Assembly (NCBI GenBank): GCA_027579435.1
Contig: JANBPK010001308.1
Span: forward strand, 1-29,083
Origin: Candolleomyces eurysporus
Lineage: Eukaryota; Basidiomycota; Agaricomycetes; Agaricales; Psathyrellaceae
DNA: 29,083 bases
Direction: 5' to 3'
Part shown: positions 19,868 through 29,083 of the stretch, piece after piece
Numbering within the stretch: position 1 is the stretch's first letter
Layout of the letters: every line of letters starts with the position of its first letter
The notes under the pieces: model-generated
The model's input: the letters and a program-made list of their open reading frames with translations, nothing else
Databases searched by the model: none
What the model was told of the DNA's origin: nothing
Program-made: the position numbers and the translations under genes

Positions 19868-20796
19868 ATGTCAGATCCCCAGTGCTAGTACGTATGAACT
19901 TACCATCGGATGCTCATGCACTCACCCCCATCTCAGCTCCTTTGGTGGCATCGACTCTCAACACGCCGACACAGGCCCAAATCAGGCAGACCGCCGTGAG
20001 TCTTCGCAGCTCAACCACGCCATAGACAACGTAATAAGAGCGGCCCTAACGGAAATCGTAGACCACGACGCGGTTCAGTCCCTCTCTCATCTAGACATCC
20101 GGGGCGGCGACATAGTGTTCGCAGACGAAGGTCGGTCTTAAATCATTTTCTACGCGACTCTACGAATTTTAATACCGCGCACCTTATGCAGATGTAGTTA
20201 TGAGAGATGGAACTCAGGACTTCCTCGCCTCTACTTCGGAATACTCGCTCTGCCCGGAAGTGACCATGAGCGACGGAACAACCTCATCCGGTACCACCTC
20301 GTCATGGACGTTCTCCGACTCGTCCTATGTTCCCTCCGACGCTACGTCTACCGAATCCTCTGGCAACTTCTCATGGAGGACGTCGGATAGCGATATGGAT
20401 GTAGACATGGAGTCGCCCCCAAGCTGTGACTCGCGCCACGCCCCAGATCACAGGAACTACGCCTCTAAGAACTCAGATTCCTTGGACCGTCGCCCGTGTA
20501 AAAAAGCGAGATTCAGCGAAACGAACTCGAATAGAAGTTGCAATCCGAACTTTTCCACCTCGAGGTCCATTCAGATTGCACCCAACAGTAAGCTTTTCAT
20601 CTAATCGAATGAAACGGCTAAAATAACTATGATGATAGCCCCGGCATACCTTACCGCCATAGAAGCCACTAACAACGTCCAATACAGAAATCGTCAACAA
20701 ATTCTTTGCGAAGCGGCCCGCTCCTACACCCGAAAGGACAGATCCGTTCCGGTGTTCTTCAAAAGGAAGAAAGCACCCAAACGCAGGAGAGCATAA
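19868..20796 (+). CDS. Orphan Ser/Thr-rich, NLS-bearing protein
   Basis: Four exons (19868-19887, 19937-20130, 20192-20587, 20639-20796) join in frame to 255 residues. I do not recognise a family. Visible parts: a helical stretch around residues 30-60 (LNHAIDNVIRAALTEIVDHD); a long Ser/Thr/Asp-rich disordered centre (SDGTTSSGTTSSWTFSDSSY); an acidic run (SDSDMDVDMES); a basic cluster RRPCKKARF; and a C-terminus with a helix-like segment (AYLTAIEATNNVQYRNRQQI) and a very basic end (FFKRKKAPKRRRA). Two basic clusters with an acidic/Ser centre suggest a nuclear or chromatin-associated protein; that is inference. The tiny 20-nt first exon, matched phases and a well-placed TATA box argue that the gene is real. 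No transposon motif is seen in it. Confidence 0.6.
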
Positions 20797-21473
20797 GACG
20801 TGTTAATTCACGGCACCTCCCAATGGTGCTCGATTGTTGAAGTAGCGACTGTCCACTACAAGCGAGCCGCCTTGTCTTTGCAGTTTATTCTCTTTACATT
20901 ATAATATTTCTTGGTTTTCTTGGTCTGCAGACGCCTACCAGAATGGCCCCAGGACATCAATGTAGTATATTGGACAACGAATGTCATACTTTGTTTCGAT
21001 GGACAACATAGCTGACTGACTGAAAAAAACATGGCAAAACGCCGCGACAACCGATAGCCCCGAAGGCAGTGTTCTAAAGGCAGTGTTTTCCTGTCCACTA
21101 TAAGAGTGTCCAGGAATACCGAAGAAAACAATTGCTGGCATTCACACAAAAGCATCACAAAACGATTCTAACGCTTGGCTAAGGTATTGTCTTCCCATTC
21201 TATAGATGAATAGAGTTTATTTGAGCGTTACAATAGGCAATTGTCGACGAGCCAGGATTGACAGGAGTTGACAGACAATGCCAACTTGAGTGGCGTACAA
21301 AAACGTTGCCATGTAACTATTTCCCAACAAAGACTTTGTTCTTGTGTCAATCGAACCCAAGTTCGAGTTATAAACAAATCTGCATGGGTGACAGGACGCA
21401 AGTTTCTTTCAAGTCAACTATCCTCAACTCCCTCTAGCGTCAAATTCTAGCGGTCTCTTCCGCGGAATTGGTG
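20797..21473. other. Intergenic and 5' region of Plavaka element
   Basis: No coding frame with motifs. TGTCCACTACAAGCG (about 20849) and TGTCCACTATAAGAG (about 21091) are similar and contain CACTA, but I found no matching inverted copy after the transposase, so I do not call them element ends. Confidence 0.4.
21369..21374 (+). promoter_or_regulatory. TATA box of Plavaka transposase
   Basis: TATAAA lies 100-105 bases upstream of the ATG at 21474, with a pyrimidine-rich stretch in between. It fits a promoter inside the element's 5' region. Confidence 0.45.
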
Positions 21474-24400
21474 ATGCCTGGAAAATCTTACAAACCTTGC
21501 CATTGCGTTTCGCATCGCTGCATGGGGGAACTCCAAGAAGCTCATGTATCAAGACAGCACCTCACAGATGATCAGCTCATGGTTGCTGCTACGGTCGAGG
21601 AGGCAAGCGCCCAAGCTCTTGATGAGCAAAGTCGTGCTATCTCCGAATACATTGCAGCTCAGACTTCCCTTGATGTCGTCACAGAATGCTTGGAAACCAG
21701 CCCTGATTATTTTAACCTTAATCAGCTGTCGGAGTCCCTTCCTCCCCTTTCCAAAGCTCCCCTGCCTTCAGCTCGTGAGCGCATCAAGCGCATTCTGGCA
21801 AGATTGGGGCAACTCGACGATCATGTGGACACCTTCAAGGCCCGAGTGGATGATGCTCTCGCTCAATTCTCATTACCAGAGTCTGAGCAAGCCATTGGCC
21901 CATTTCCTCTCAGGGATCTCATTCGGGAGGCCCATTCCATCAAAGACGAGCTTGACATCATTAATTCAAAAACCCCTGCTGTTGTTGAACTGAAGAGATC
22001 AATTTCCGGCAAGGTACAACTTGCGTTGGAGAGGATGGTGGGGAAGGAACAACTGTGGAAGAAGTTTGTCACAGCCGCGAAGGAAAAAGCCACCGCCACA
22101 TCCGCTGCCTGCGTTCAGTACAACTCAGGTAAGTTGTTCAGCCCAGGTATTCTGGCGGACCGTGACCCTGACCTTACGCCACCCTAGAGCACCATTTTCA
22201 AACTGCATTACACAATACAAATCCGGCCCTCCAAGTCATCTTCTTTGCTATTATCGCTCTTCATGTCCTTTTCACAATTCCCCGAAGATCGTGCCGCTTT
22301 ATCCTCCAAATATACCGATACTCACTCCAACTCGCATTATCCTTTGGAAAATCATCGCTGCCTCAGCGGGACAAGACCCTACTGGCTAACATACCAGAAG
22401 ATCCCGAAACCCTTTTGAAACAATTCCATCTTGAAGGCAAATCCACTATTCGGGCGGTGTGTCCAGATCCGAAATGTCACTTTCAATATGACCCAACCTT
22501 CGACGGCAGCTCGCCAATACCGCGATATCCTTCCCGGTGCAATCATCGACGCTTTGCTGGTGGGAAACGGTGCAAGCAGCCACTCCTACGCCCCAAAACC
22601 TATCATGACGCCGTGATACATGTGCCAATCAAATCCTTTGTCTCGTTCAGCTTGAAGGACTGGGTTAGCAATCTCATCTCTCGCCCCGGCATTGAAGATA
22701 TGCTTGATAATGCATGGAAAGGGGGGTCAGATGCGCAAACAAACGAGCTGCGTGATATTTTCGATGGCTCTGTACTTCAGAACTTCCAAGGTCCTGATGG
22801 AAACCTCTTTTCCGCTCATGGAGACGAGGGCCATTACGCGTTCAGTCTCTGTGTTGACTTCTTCAACCCCTCTGGAAACAAGCAATCGGGCCAGAAGAAG
22901 TCAGTTGGGATTATATCATTAGTCTGCTTAAATCTCCCGCCGGGGGAGAGGTACAAGCCAGAGAACATGTTCCTGGCCGGAATCATCCCAGGCCCAAACG
23001 AACCAACCCTCGACTGTATCAACCACTACCTCACTCCCCTGGTATCTGAACTTCTAGAATTCTGGCAGCCTGGCGTATTCATCTCACGAACGCACAAGTA
23101 TCCAATGGGACGCGTTGTTAGATGCGCCCTCGTTGCTGTCGTATGCGACATCCCTGCTGCACGGAAGACTGCGGGCTTTGCTGCTGTCAAGCACGAATTC
23201 TTCTGTTCCATCTGCAAATGCCGGAAAAGCCGCGACGGATTCGTAGGGAGGCCATACCAAGACTGGGAGAGGCGGTCGAACACAGAGTGTCGAGAGCACG
23301 CCGAAAAGTATCGCAGCGCTGCAGATGAGAAATCTCGGCTTTTGGCCTTCAACGAATATGGGGTTCGGTGGTCCGAGCTCCTACGTCTTCCTTATTTTGA
23401 TCCCTCCCGCTTTGTCGTTGTCGACGCCATGCACAACTTATTTCTTGGCCTGATTCAGGAACATTGCAAGCATATCCTTGGGCTTGAACTTGCCTCCTCT
23501 CCTGTCGAGAAGGTATTGACGCTTCCTCTCGACACTACATGGGAATCCTTTCCACCAAAAGATCGAGCTGCAATCCGGTATCTCCAGGCCACCCTGGAAA
23601 GCCCACTGAATGGCGACGAGGACGATCGCGAAGCAATGATCAAGCGTTTTGCGAGGCGCTCAGCGACTGCGCTATTGTATATCTGCACCTCACTCGGCCT
23701 CAACAGCCAGCCTGCAACTAGCAATAAAAGGAAGACACCGACAAAGACGGAGATGGCTACCACACTTGCAGATTGGCGACTGAAGCAATTGGAGCAGCCT
23801 GGAGTAGGAGCAGCCCCTGGCATTTCTGCAGGGCATGTCTTTGTAGAGGAGGATATGCACGAAATTCGGCAGGATATCGAAGCCATGCTCTCTCCCTCTT
23901 GGACATCCTCCATCCCTGCAAACCTTGGGTGCGCCAGTCACGGAAAGCTGAAGGCAGATCAATGGCGCATGCTGGGAACAATCTACCTTCCAGCCTCCCT
24001 GATTCGGCTATGGGGATCCCTGGACTCGAGTACTCCCAAAAATCGGTTCAAGCGTCAGCTACTACAGGTGACCATGTCATTGTTATCTGCTATTGGTGTT
24101 GCCACTGCCCATAGTACATCGGAATCCCAAGCGGATCTATACCTGTTCCACCTACAGTCCTATATCAACGGCGTGAAAGAGCTGTTTCCGGACTATAAAT
24201 TTCGACCAAATCACCACATGGCGTTTCACATTCACGAATATCTCCTGATGTTTGGACCTGTTCACAGTTGGTGGTGTTTCCCCTTTGAAAGGATGATCGG
24301 CATGCTTCAGCACATTCCGAACAATGGCAAGAGTTGTAAGTCTGCTCTTGCGGTTCTTGATCTTAGTATTTCTGACCCTTGCTCCCAGCTGAATACGAGG

Positions 24401-25068
24401 AAACAATTGCCAAGTCATTTACAAAGGCATCCAACCTCCGAGCGATGCTCTACAAATCTCAATGCCCCCAGGCCTTGGAAAACTGCCGTCCTTTTTTTGA
24501 TGAATTGCTCAATCGCCAAGTCCACAACGCTGCCGCCCCGACAGACCTTTTAGGCTCAGTTGATCATCCCTCCAAGGCCAGTGAAGGAGACGGCGAAGAT
24601 GTGTCGGCCTCCTGGAGTTCGAAAGTTCAGAAACTACCTTTGAACGCTCTTTCCCCTCTCCGGGCCCACCTAGGCACTTCTGAAGTACCTTCCGTGGGTG
24701 TTTCATCCTCACACATATCTATTCGAGGCCTGTCGTACAGTGTAGCTTCACGCCATGCTGGCAACAGCCAATGCATGATCAGAGCTTCTGGGTTCCGACA
24801 GAGTCCTATTCCTGCCATCATTCAGCACATTTTCCAAGTCGATCACCAGGGCGAGATTGAAACGTTCCTCCTTGTTGAGCGGCTTACAGTGGCGAGCGTT
24901 CAGCGCAACCCGTTTACTCGCTACGTATGGCCCGAAATGGGGTTGTATGTGTCAAGGGGCGAGTTGGAGGTGATTGAGCCTAGTGCAATCTTTTCTCACT
25001 TCGCTCAAGTTCCAATCGAATGGGAGGGGCAGAATTTGTCCCTGGTGATCTCTCTTTCACGACACTAA
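21474..25068 (+). CDS. Plavaka (CACTA) transposase, apparently intact
   Basis: Three exons (21474-22128, 22188-24335, 24389-25068) join in frame into 1160 residues. The ATG at 21474 is the first Met; a Cys/His cluster follows (PCHCVSHRC). Then come a helical region, a hydrophobic stretch at about 234-249 (VIFFAIIALHVLF) and a zinc-ribbon-like Cys set (310, 315, 336, 347). The RNase-H-like core follows: SLCVDFFNPSGNKQSG (Asp442), LVCLNLPPGERYKPENMFLA, VVCDIPAARKTAGF (Asp539), FFCSICKCR (Cys558, Cys561), VVDAMHNLFLGLIQEH (Asp631, His634), DQWRMLGTIYLPASLIRLWG and FGPVHSWWCFPFERMIGML. It would excise and reinsert Plavaka elements. It is a different subfamily from the decayed copy at 581-4260, which it resembles only at protein level. 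No stop, frameshift or N interrupts it, so it may be recently active. No terminal repeats were found by eye. Confidence 0.88.
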
Positions 25069-26490
25069 TTAATTTTCAGACGTTCTGAGCGTATACACGA
25101 TTACAATAGACGCCGGCGTTCAACAATTGTGGTACTGTCGATACGATTGTTAGCTTTGGGTGGTCCGAATCGAAACTTGAGTACTTGTATCCTACAACAA
25201 TATTAATGCCGTACAATTAATTGTGGAGGAATGGTGCTCTTGTTCGTCAGTTGGGGTCTCGACCATCTCATTCGATCTCTGTTCTACTTTTACAAAGGCG
25301 TTTTAGCAGCAAACAAAGGTGGTGGTATGGCATACCGATCCACCGAAAACTCTGTGGAAAATAAGGGTGAAATTAAGCACATTCACGGGGAGAGAAGGAG
25401 ATCATAGTCAGCACGGGAACGCGAAAAGCAAATACGAGAAAAAAAAGGGCGATTTTCAGCCTCAAAGTATTGGCAACGGTGTCCATGTCCATGATCTTGA
25501 ACACGAACGGAGGCAAGCATCGTGGCGGGGTGAGAAGTGTTTGAGAGCATCATGCTTGTAATTGCTCTGCTGATGCCGCCGGCAAGTGGCAAACAGACGT
25601 ACTTCAGATCTCTCTTCCGAGTACATCCCGGCTTCAACTTGCTGGGTCCCTTGGAAAATCAATCTGACATTTCGACGGCGATTTCGATTCTTATCTACGC
25701 AAACACAGGGCGAAGCCTCGTCCATTGACCCGACCGACCGATTGCTTAGCGTCTGTGAAGGGCGATTCAGGGGAATACAGCATAGAGAGCCAACGATGAC
25801 AGCGTACTCGTTATCAAACATTTAGTCTCTACGTCCTGATCTGACCAAGTTCCAGATCGATGAAAACATCTTGCTAACCGATTCGATGGGCCTCGTCTGT
25901 ACCTGGGCTAGATCGCCCGTCCGCCCATGACCTAGCAACCGTGATGGGGCTGTCCCTGCGATGATAGGTCCTGTTGTGCATGCTGACAGGAGGTGCTCTG
26001 AAGACGGTCAAGACGGGCATGTTGGATTCGCGTTGATGATGGGCACCAAGTGCCCGTGCCGCAGGGGCCGGGTTGAAGCAGAGGTTGCTGGTGTGGGTGT
26101 CAAATTGGCTTCGAAGAATCGGACGACTGTGAACGAGCATAACGTACCATCGAATTGAGTCTATATCTCGGAGGATGTGGAGCCAGGCGTATCTTCATTG
26201 AACGATCTATCACAAAAGTCCGGTATGGGCAGAATAGGGAGGCAATGGAAACGTTGGCTGCCCCATACCGTAGTCGAGAGAATCTTGAGCTCCACCTCGA
26301 ATGACACAGCCATATGAGAAGGCCGAGGCAATGCTGGAGACCGAGTCCTGTACACAGCGGCGGGAGCGGCTGCAAGATCCAGCGTTCAGAACAGGTCAGG
26401 GTGGAAATTTGGGCCGTTGATCATGAAGCTCGATTCCTCGCCTGACTTCATTGAATGAGTCAGGCCGAGCAGATCTGATACCTGACAAGG
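25069..26490. other. No gene recognised
   Basis: Several frames of 60-120 codons overlap on both strands, without motifs, splice logic or composition typical of coding DNA. It presumably holds the 3' end of the Plavaka element on the left and decayed sequence after the helicase relic on the right. Confidence 0.4.
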
Positions 26491-28440
26491 GCTTGGTGAG
26501 CGGGATGAAGGTCGCAACGAGCAACTTCTGCACAACATCTTCGACAAAGGAACGGTTTGTGCATACGATCATAGCCTTCTTGCATCTTGTGAGCATCACT
26601 TTGATGCGTCCGTCCTTTTGTAGGAACCCGAGCTTGTTCCCGGAATGAACAAGGGAAACGATAATGTAGTCTGCTTTGTTTCCTGTGATTCCATACGTTA
26701 AACGTGCAGGGACAGTCTAGCGGATCGATAACAATGTACCTTGGAACGAGTCGATGTTGAAGCGTTTATCTCAACTCGGATCAAGGTACGACCTCTGAGG
26801 GTCGTACGGCGTAATAATTCGATAAGAGAGGCCAGACTCATTGAGCTGCTTAGTGATTGCGATGACCGCTTGGGCTTCGCGTTTATTCTAGGGCAAGGAA
26901 GTAACCTGAGTAAGCCACCGATGCACAAAGAAAACACGTCGTGACTTTACTATCCAGCTATGGCCTCGCTTTTCTTCGGTCGAGTTGCGCACATCGATGA
27001 ATCGACAGGGCTCGCGTAATGTCGAGGTGTGGCTGGTCTTGAGCTTGCTGTCTTTTTCATAAACCCTGCCTTTGTTACGACGCCATTGAGAGTCATTGGA
27101 GGCATTTTGAGTACACTTTCGTGGTGTAGTGTTGGACGAATGCAAACATCCGGACTGCCAAGCCGGCAATAAATTGACTGTGGGATTTGAGCTTCCTAGA
27201 GCCGTACTCTGCCACGTTCTGATTGGACAAGGCAGCCTTGAATCGACATTAAATTCTATTCTACAAGAATTAAATATTTCCCAAAGTAAGATCTATCACT
27301 AATTTCATGTCGTTTCTGTTTCGACCTCCAAATCCTCTACCGGACAATACTTTGACCTGCGTCGTAGCAAAGGCCCGTACCTGTGATTTAACGAGGGCAG
27401 AAGGTTAGGCTCAGCAAATGAGAACAATGAATTTTCGAATACCTGTTGAGCACAATGGGTATAGGGACGAGAGCGATTGCTATAAATCCAATGACCGTAG
27501 ACGCTCACCTCAGGTCCAGTGCCTTGTACATGTCACCACCAAAGAGGTGAGGAGAACATACTTAGATCACGGATACAGGCAGATAGTCTAAACTTACAGG
27601 AAAGCCCGCACCGGACAATCGTTGTCGACGCCAATCCAGAAGCAGCAAATTTTATATATGCATCTACGAGAGATAGTTGAATAGATCGAGCTGAATATCA
27701 CCCATCATGTCAGTTACCCAACGCTTAGATCCTAGAAGTCGAACGAATACTTACAAAGATAATTTGAATGGAAAATCCAGCTTCTGCAGCGTGCGTTGGT
27801 ACCTATTAATAACCGGGAGGTAATCCCCGACGTCAATCTGGGACGCTTCGTCGATGACCCAACGTCTCAATCAGAACGACTGGCATAATTTAGGGTGGAT
27901 AGGATTACCCAGGCCCTAGTAGCAAACGCTGAGCCGCGAGAGGGTCGTCGGGGAGAGAGTCGGTTCGGATGAGGTTCCCTTCAGCTTTCTCACACAAATG
28001 CTCGTGCCTACATACGAAAATACTGTATCAGTGGACTAGGAAGGATTAGGAGGGAATGGTATCAGGCTCACCAATCGAAATGGAACTCCCTCGAAACGAT
28101 GATCCTGAAATCCAAGAAATCAGAGTTCCTCGGCGATAGTCTTGACAGCTATGTTGGAATGAGCAATGAGGTAAACTGTAGCGAGGGGATCGGATTCAAC
28201 GATGCTTTGAGTGCTTGCGGCAATGATGTTTTTTTTGCCTGTCCCAGGTGGGCCATGTATCATAACGACGCAATGACGGTCATCCCGTGGAATAATTGCT
28301 TCAACTGCCTTCGTTTGCGAGCTGTTCAGCGCTCGGCTCAGCTGAACCACACTCCTCGGAATTGGCCGCCAAATAGAACAAGGCCACTGAGCTTTCAGGC
28401 TCTAGGGGAAGAAAAGAGCTTGAACGAACGGATTCGAAAG
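26490..28440 (-). pseudogene. Decayed DNA2/NAM7-like SF1 helicase
   Basis: Read on the minus strand from about 28400 to 26500, pieces of a UPF1-like superfamily 1 helicase appear in order. Q-motif region LNSSQTKAVEAIIPRDD; motif I VVMIHGPPGTGKKN; LATVYLIAHSNIAVKTIAEE, then TGA. In another frame LDFRIIVSREFHFDW, an intron, HEHLCEKAEGNLIRTDSLPD and DPLAAQRLLLG; motif II WVIDEASQIDVGDYLPV. Near 27030, CRFIDVRN...RGHSWI; an intron; SGLSYRIITPYDPQRSYLDP; TGA; motif V FNIDSFQG; an intron; and motif VI VMLTRCKKAMIVCTNRSF. Such helicases unwind RNA or DNA with ATP. Damage: two in-frame stops, several frameshifts, Lys instead of Thr/Ser after the P-loop Lys, and a poorly readable middle (27170-27780) where motif III (normally GDDKQLPP) is no longer clear. 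The first part of the protein is also absent. Confidence 0.8.
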
Positions 28441-28561
28441 GAGGGTGACAGTGCCTTGCAAAAAATTAGCCGGGAGTCAGTGGCGTGTGAGAGCGTCAGA
28501 GTCAGAAGAAAGGACAGAGCGACGACGAGAAGCAGGAAACGATGAGGCAAATAGCCGAGGG

Positions 28562-28583
28562 ACGCTGGCCCAACGCTGGCCCA
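28562..28583. repeat. 11-bp tandem duplication
   Basis: ACGCTGGCCCA is repeated twice head to tail, 23 bases before the hairpin at 28607-28674. Confidence 0.8.
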
Positions 28584-28606
28584 TGCGCTGTCACATGTTC
28601 ACGCGA

Positions 28607-28674
28607 CTTCCTTTTTAGATTCGAAATTGTTGCTAGCACCAACTCGAGCAACAAACTCGATTCTAAAAAGGAAG
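28607..28674. repeat. 68-nt near-perfect hairpin
   Basis: An 18-bp arm (CTTCCTTTTTAGATTCGA, 28607-28624) is matched by its reverse complement at 28657-28674 with one mismatch. Inside, after a 2x2 internal mismatch, an 8-bp inner stem (TTGTTGCT/AGCAACAA) closes a 12-base loop. It could be a small palindromic element (MITE-like), a structured RNA precursor, or a chance relic of an inverted duplication. No gene covers it. Confidence 0.75.
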
Positions 28675-28787
28675 GTGGCTGAGCACAGACCAGTACCCTA
28701 CGCTGTTGTTCTCCACTGACAGTACTAGTGGTAGAACTCTGCATCGTAAGTGACTTCGTGAACCTCCATATTGGTCTTTGCTCACAG

Positions 28788-29083
28788 CTACCATTAGCGG
28801 CTTCTCGACCTCCTCACAGGTCAAGGACGTCGAGTTCCAATCCATCCACCTCAAGCTGTCCATGAGTCTAATCTGCGCAGTCAACACCTGGAGCTTTTCT
28901 TCAGCAGCATTGCTGACGACTCCATTGCTCTTGCTCCCATTTACCGGACAAACCTTGCCTTTTGGTCATGTGTTGGACGCCAGCGCCCTTGTCGTCCATT
29001 TCAGCTCTGCAAGTCCGGCAAGACGTCAGGACCTTGTCCCACCAACATTGAATCAACACGCCACCGACTCCTGGCTAATGTTT
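28788..29083 (+). CDS. Open frame running off window edge
   Basis: A frame stays open from 28788 to the end of the window (GFSTSSQVKDVEFQ, IHLKLSMSLICAVNT, and onwards). It is preceded by a short intron-like segment (28746-28787, GTAAGT...CACAG) that joins it in phase to a Ser/Thr-rich stretch ending GRTLH. I do not recognise the protein and no motif is visible. The frame may be chance; the composition is Ser/Leu/Thr-rich and gives no strong coding signal. Confidence 0.25.

Noticed and set aside
581..25068. KDZ (Kyakuja-Dileera-Zisupton) transposase, expected beside fungal TET/JBP genes
   Set aside because: Both transposases carry the NP..NKQSG, VCD.PAA and D.MH blocks of Plavaka/CACTA; no KDZ-type motif was seen anywhere in the window.
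20849..25200. CACTA-containing motifs as ends of the second Plavaka element
   Set aside because: Two similar TGTCCACTA sites lie upstream, but no inverted TAGTGGACA copy was found after the transposase, so ends are not called.
28099..28545. 148-codon plus-strand open frame
   Set aside because: It is the exact antisense of the helicase P-loop exon, whose motifs are unmistakable on the minus strand.
1..29083. tRNA, rRNA or LTR retrotransposon
   Set aside because: I saw no tRNA B-box-like pair with foldable arms, no rRNA sequence, and no reverse transcriptase or integrase motif in any frame.

Overview
The window looks like genomic DNA of a mushroom-forming fungus (Basidiomycota, Agaricomycetes). 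Genes are split by many short introns (about 42-72 nt) with GT..AG ends. The families present are typical of that group: Plavaka-type CACTA transposases, a NACHT NTPase, a fungal Tet-like 2-oxoglutarate dioxygenase, WD40, F-box and CBM1 modules, and UBR1 and SF1-helicase relics. I see no rRNA, tRNA or CRISPR. It is an accessory, transposon-rich and pseudogene-rich stretch.

Layout, left to right. (1) 1-575: A-rich degenerate repeats, then a dense palindromic array. (2) 581-4260: a decayed Plavaka transposase. (3) 5278-6967: a WD40 protein with a C-terminal membrane helix, probably broken. (4) 8848-10450: the N-terminal quarter of an N-recognin E3 ligase (UBR1), clearly a pseudogene. (5) 10651-11825: a NACHT NTPase with a frame break near its start and a clipped C-terminus. 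(6) About 11826-12885: pieces of a conserved spliced gene I could not name. (7) About 12830-16400: a compositionally foreign block, almost free of CpG, with 38 of the window's 45 N bases. It carries an intact seven-exon Tet/JBP-like dioxygenase gene (13176-14965), followed by 1283 bp without one CpG. (8) 16658-16783: a lone cellulose-binding (CBM1) exon. (9) 18346-19521 (minus): an F-box protein. (10) 19868-20796: an intact four-exon orphan gene with nuclear-localisation-like ends. (11) 21474-25068: an apparently intact three-exon Plavaka transposase of 1160 aa. (12) About 26490-28440 (minus): a decayed DNA2/NAM7-like helicase, then a 68-nt near-perfect hairpin at 28607-28674.

How it fits together (inference): the locus is a landing site for mobile DNA. 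Host genes (UBR1, the unnamed gene, the helicase, WD40, CBM1) survive as fragments between two same-orientation Plavaka elements. The most interesting unit is the CpG-void block. A gene of the family that oxidises 5-methylcytosine sits in DNA stripped of the methylation target dinucleotide, and the clustered ambiguous bases suggest that several genomic copies were merged in the assembly. The reading frame is nevertheless intact across all seven exons, so it may be a functional, possibly mobile, DNA-demethylase-like gene. All names come from motif recognition by eye; no database search was run.
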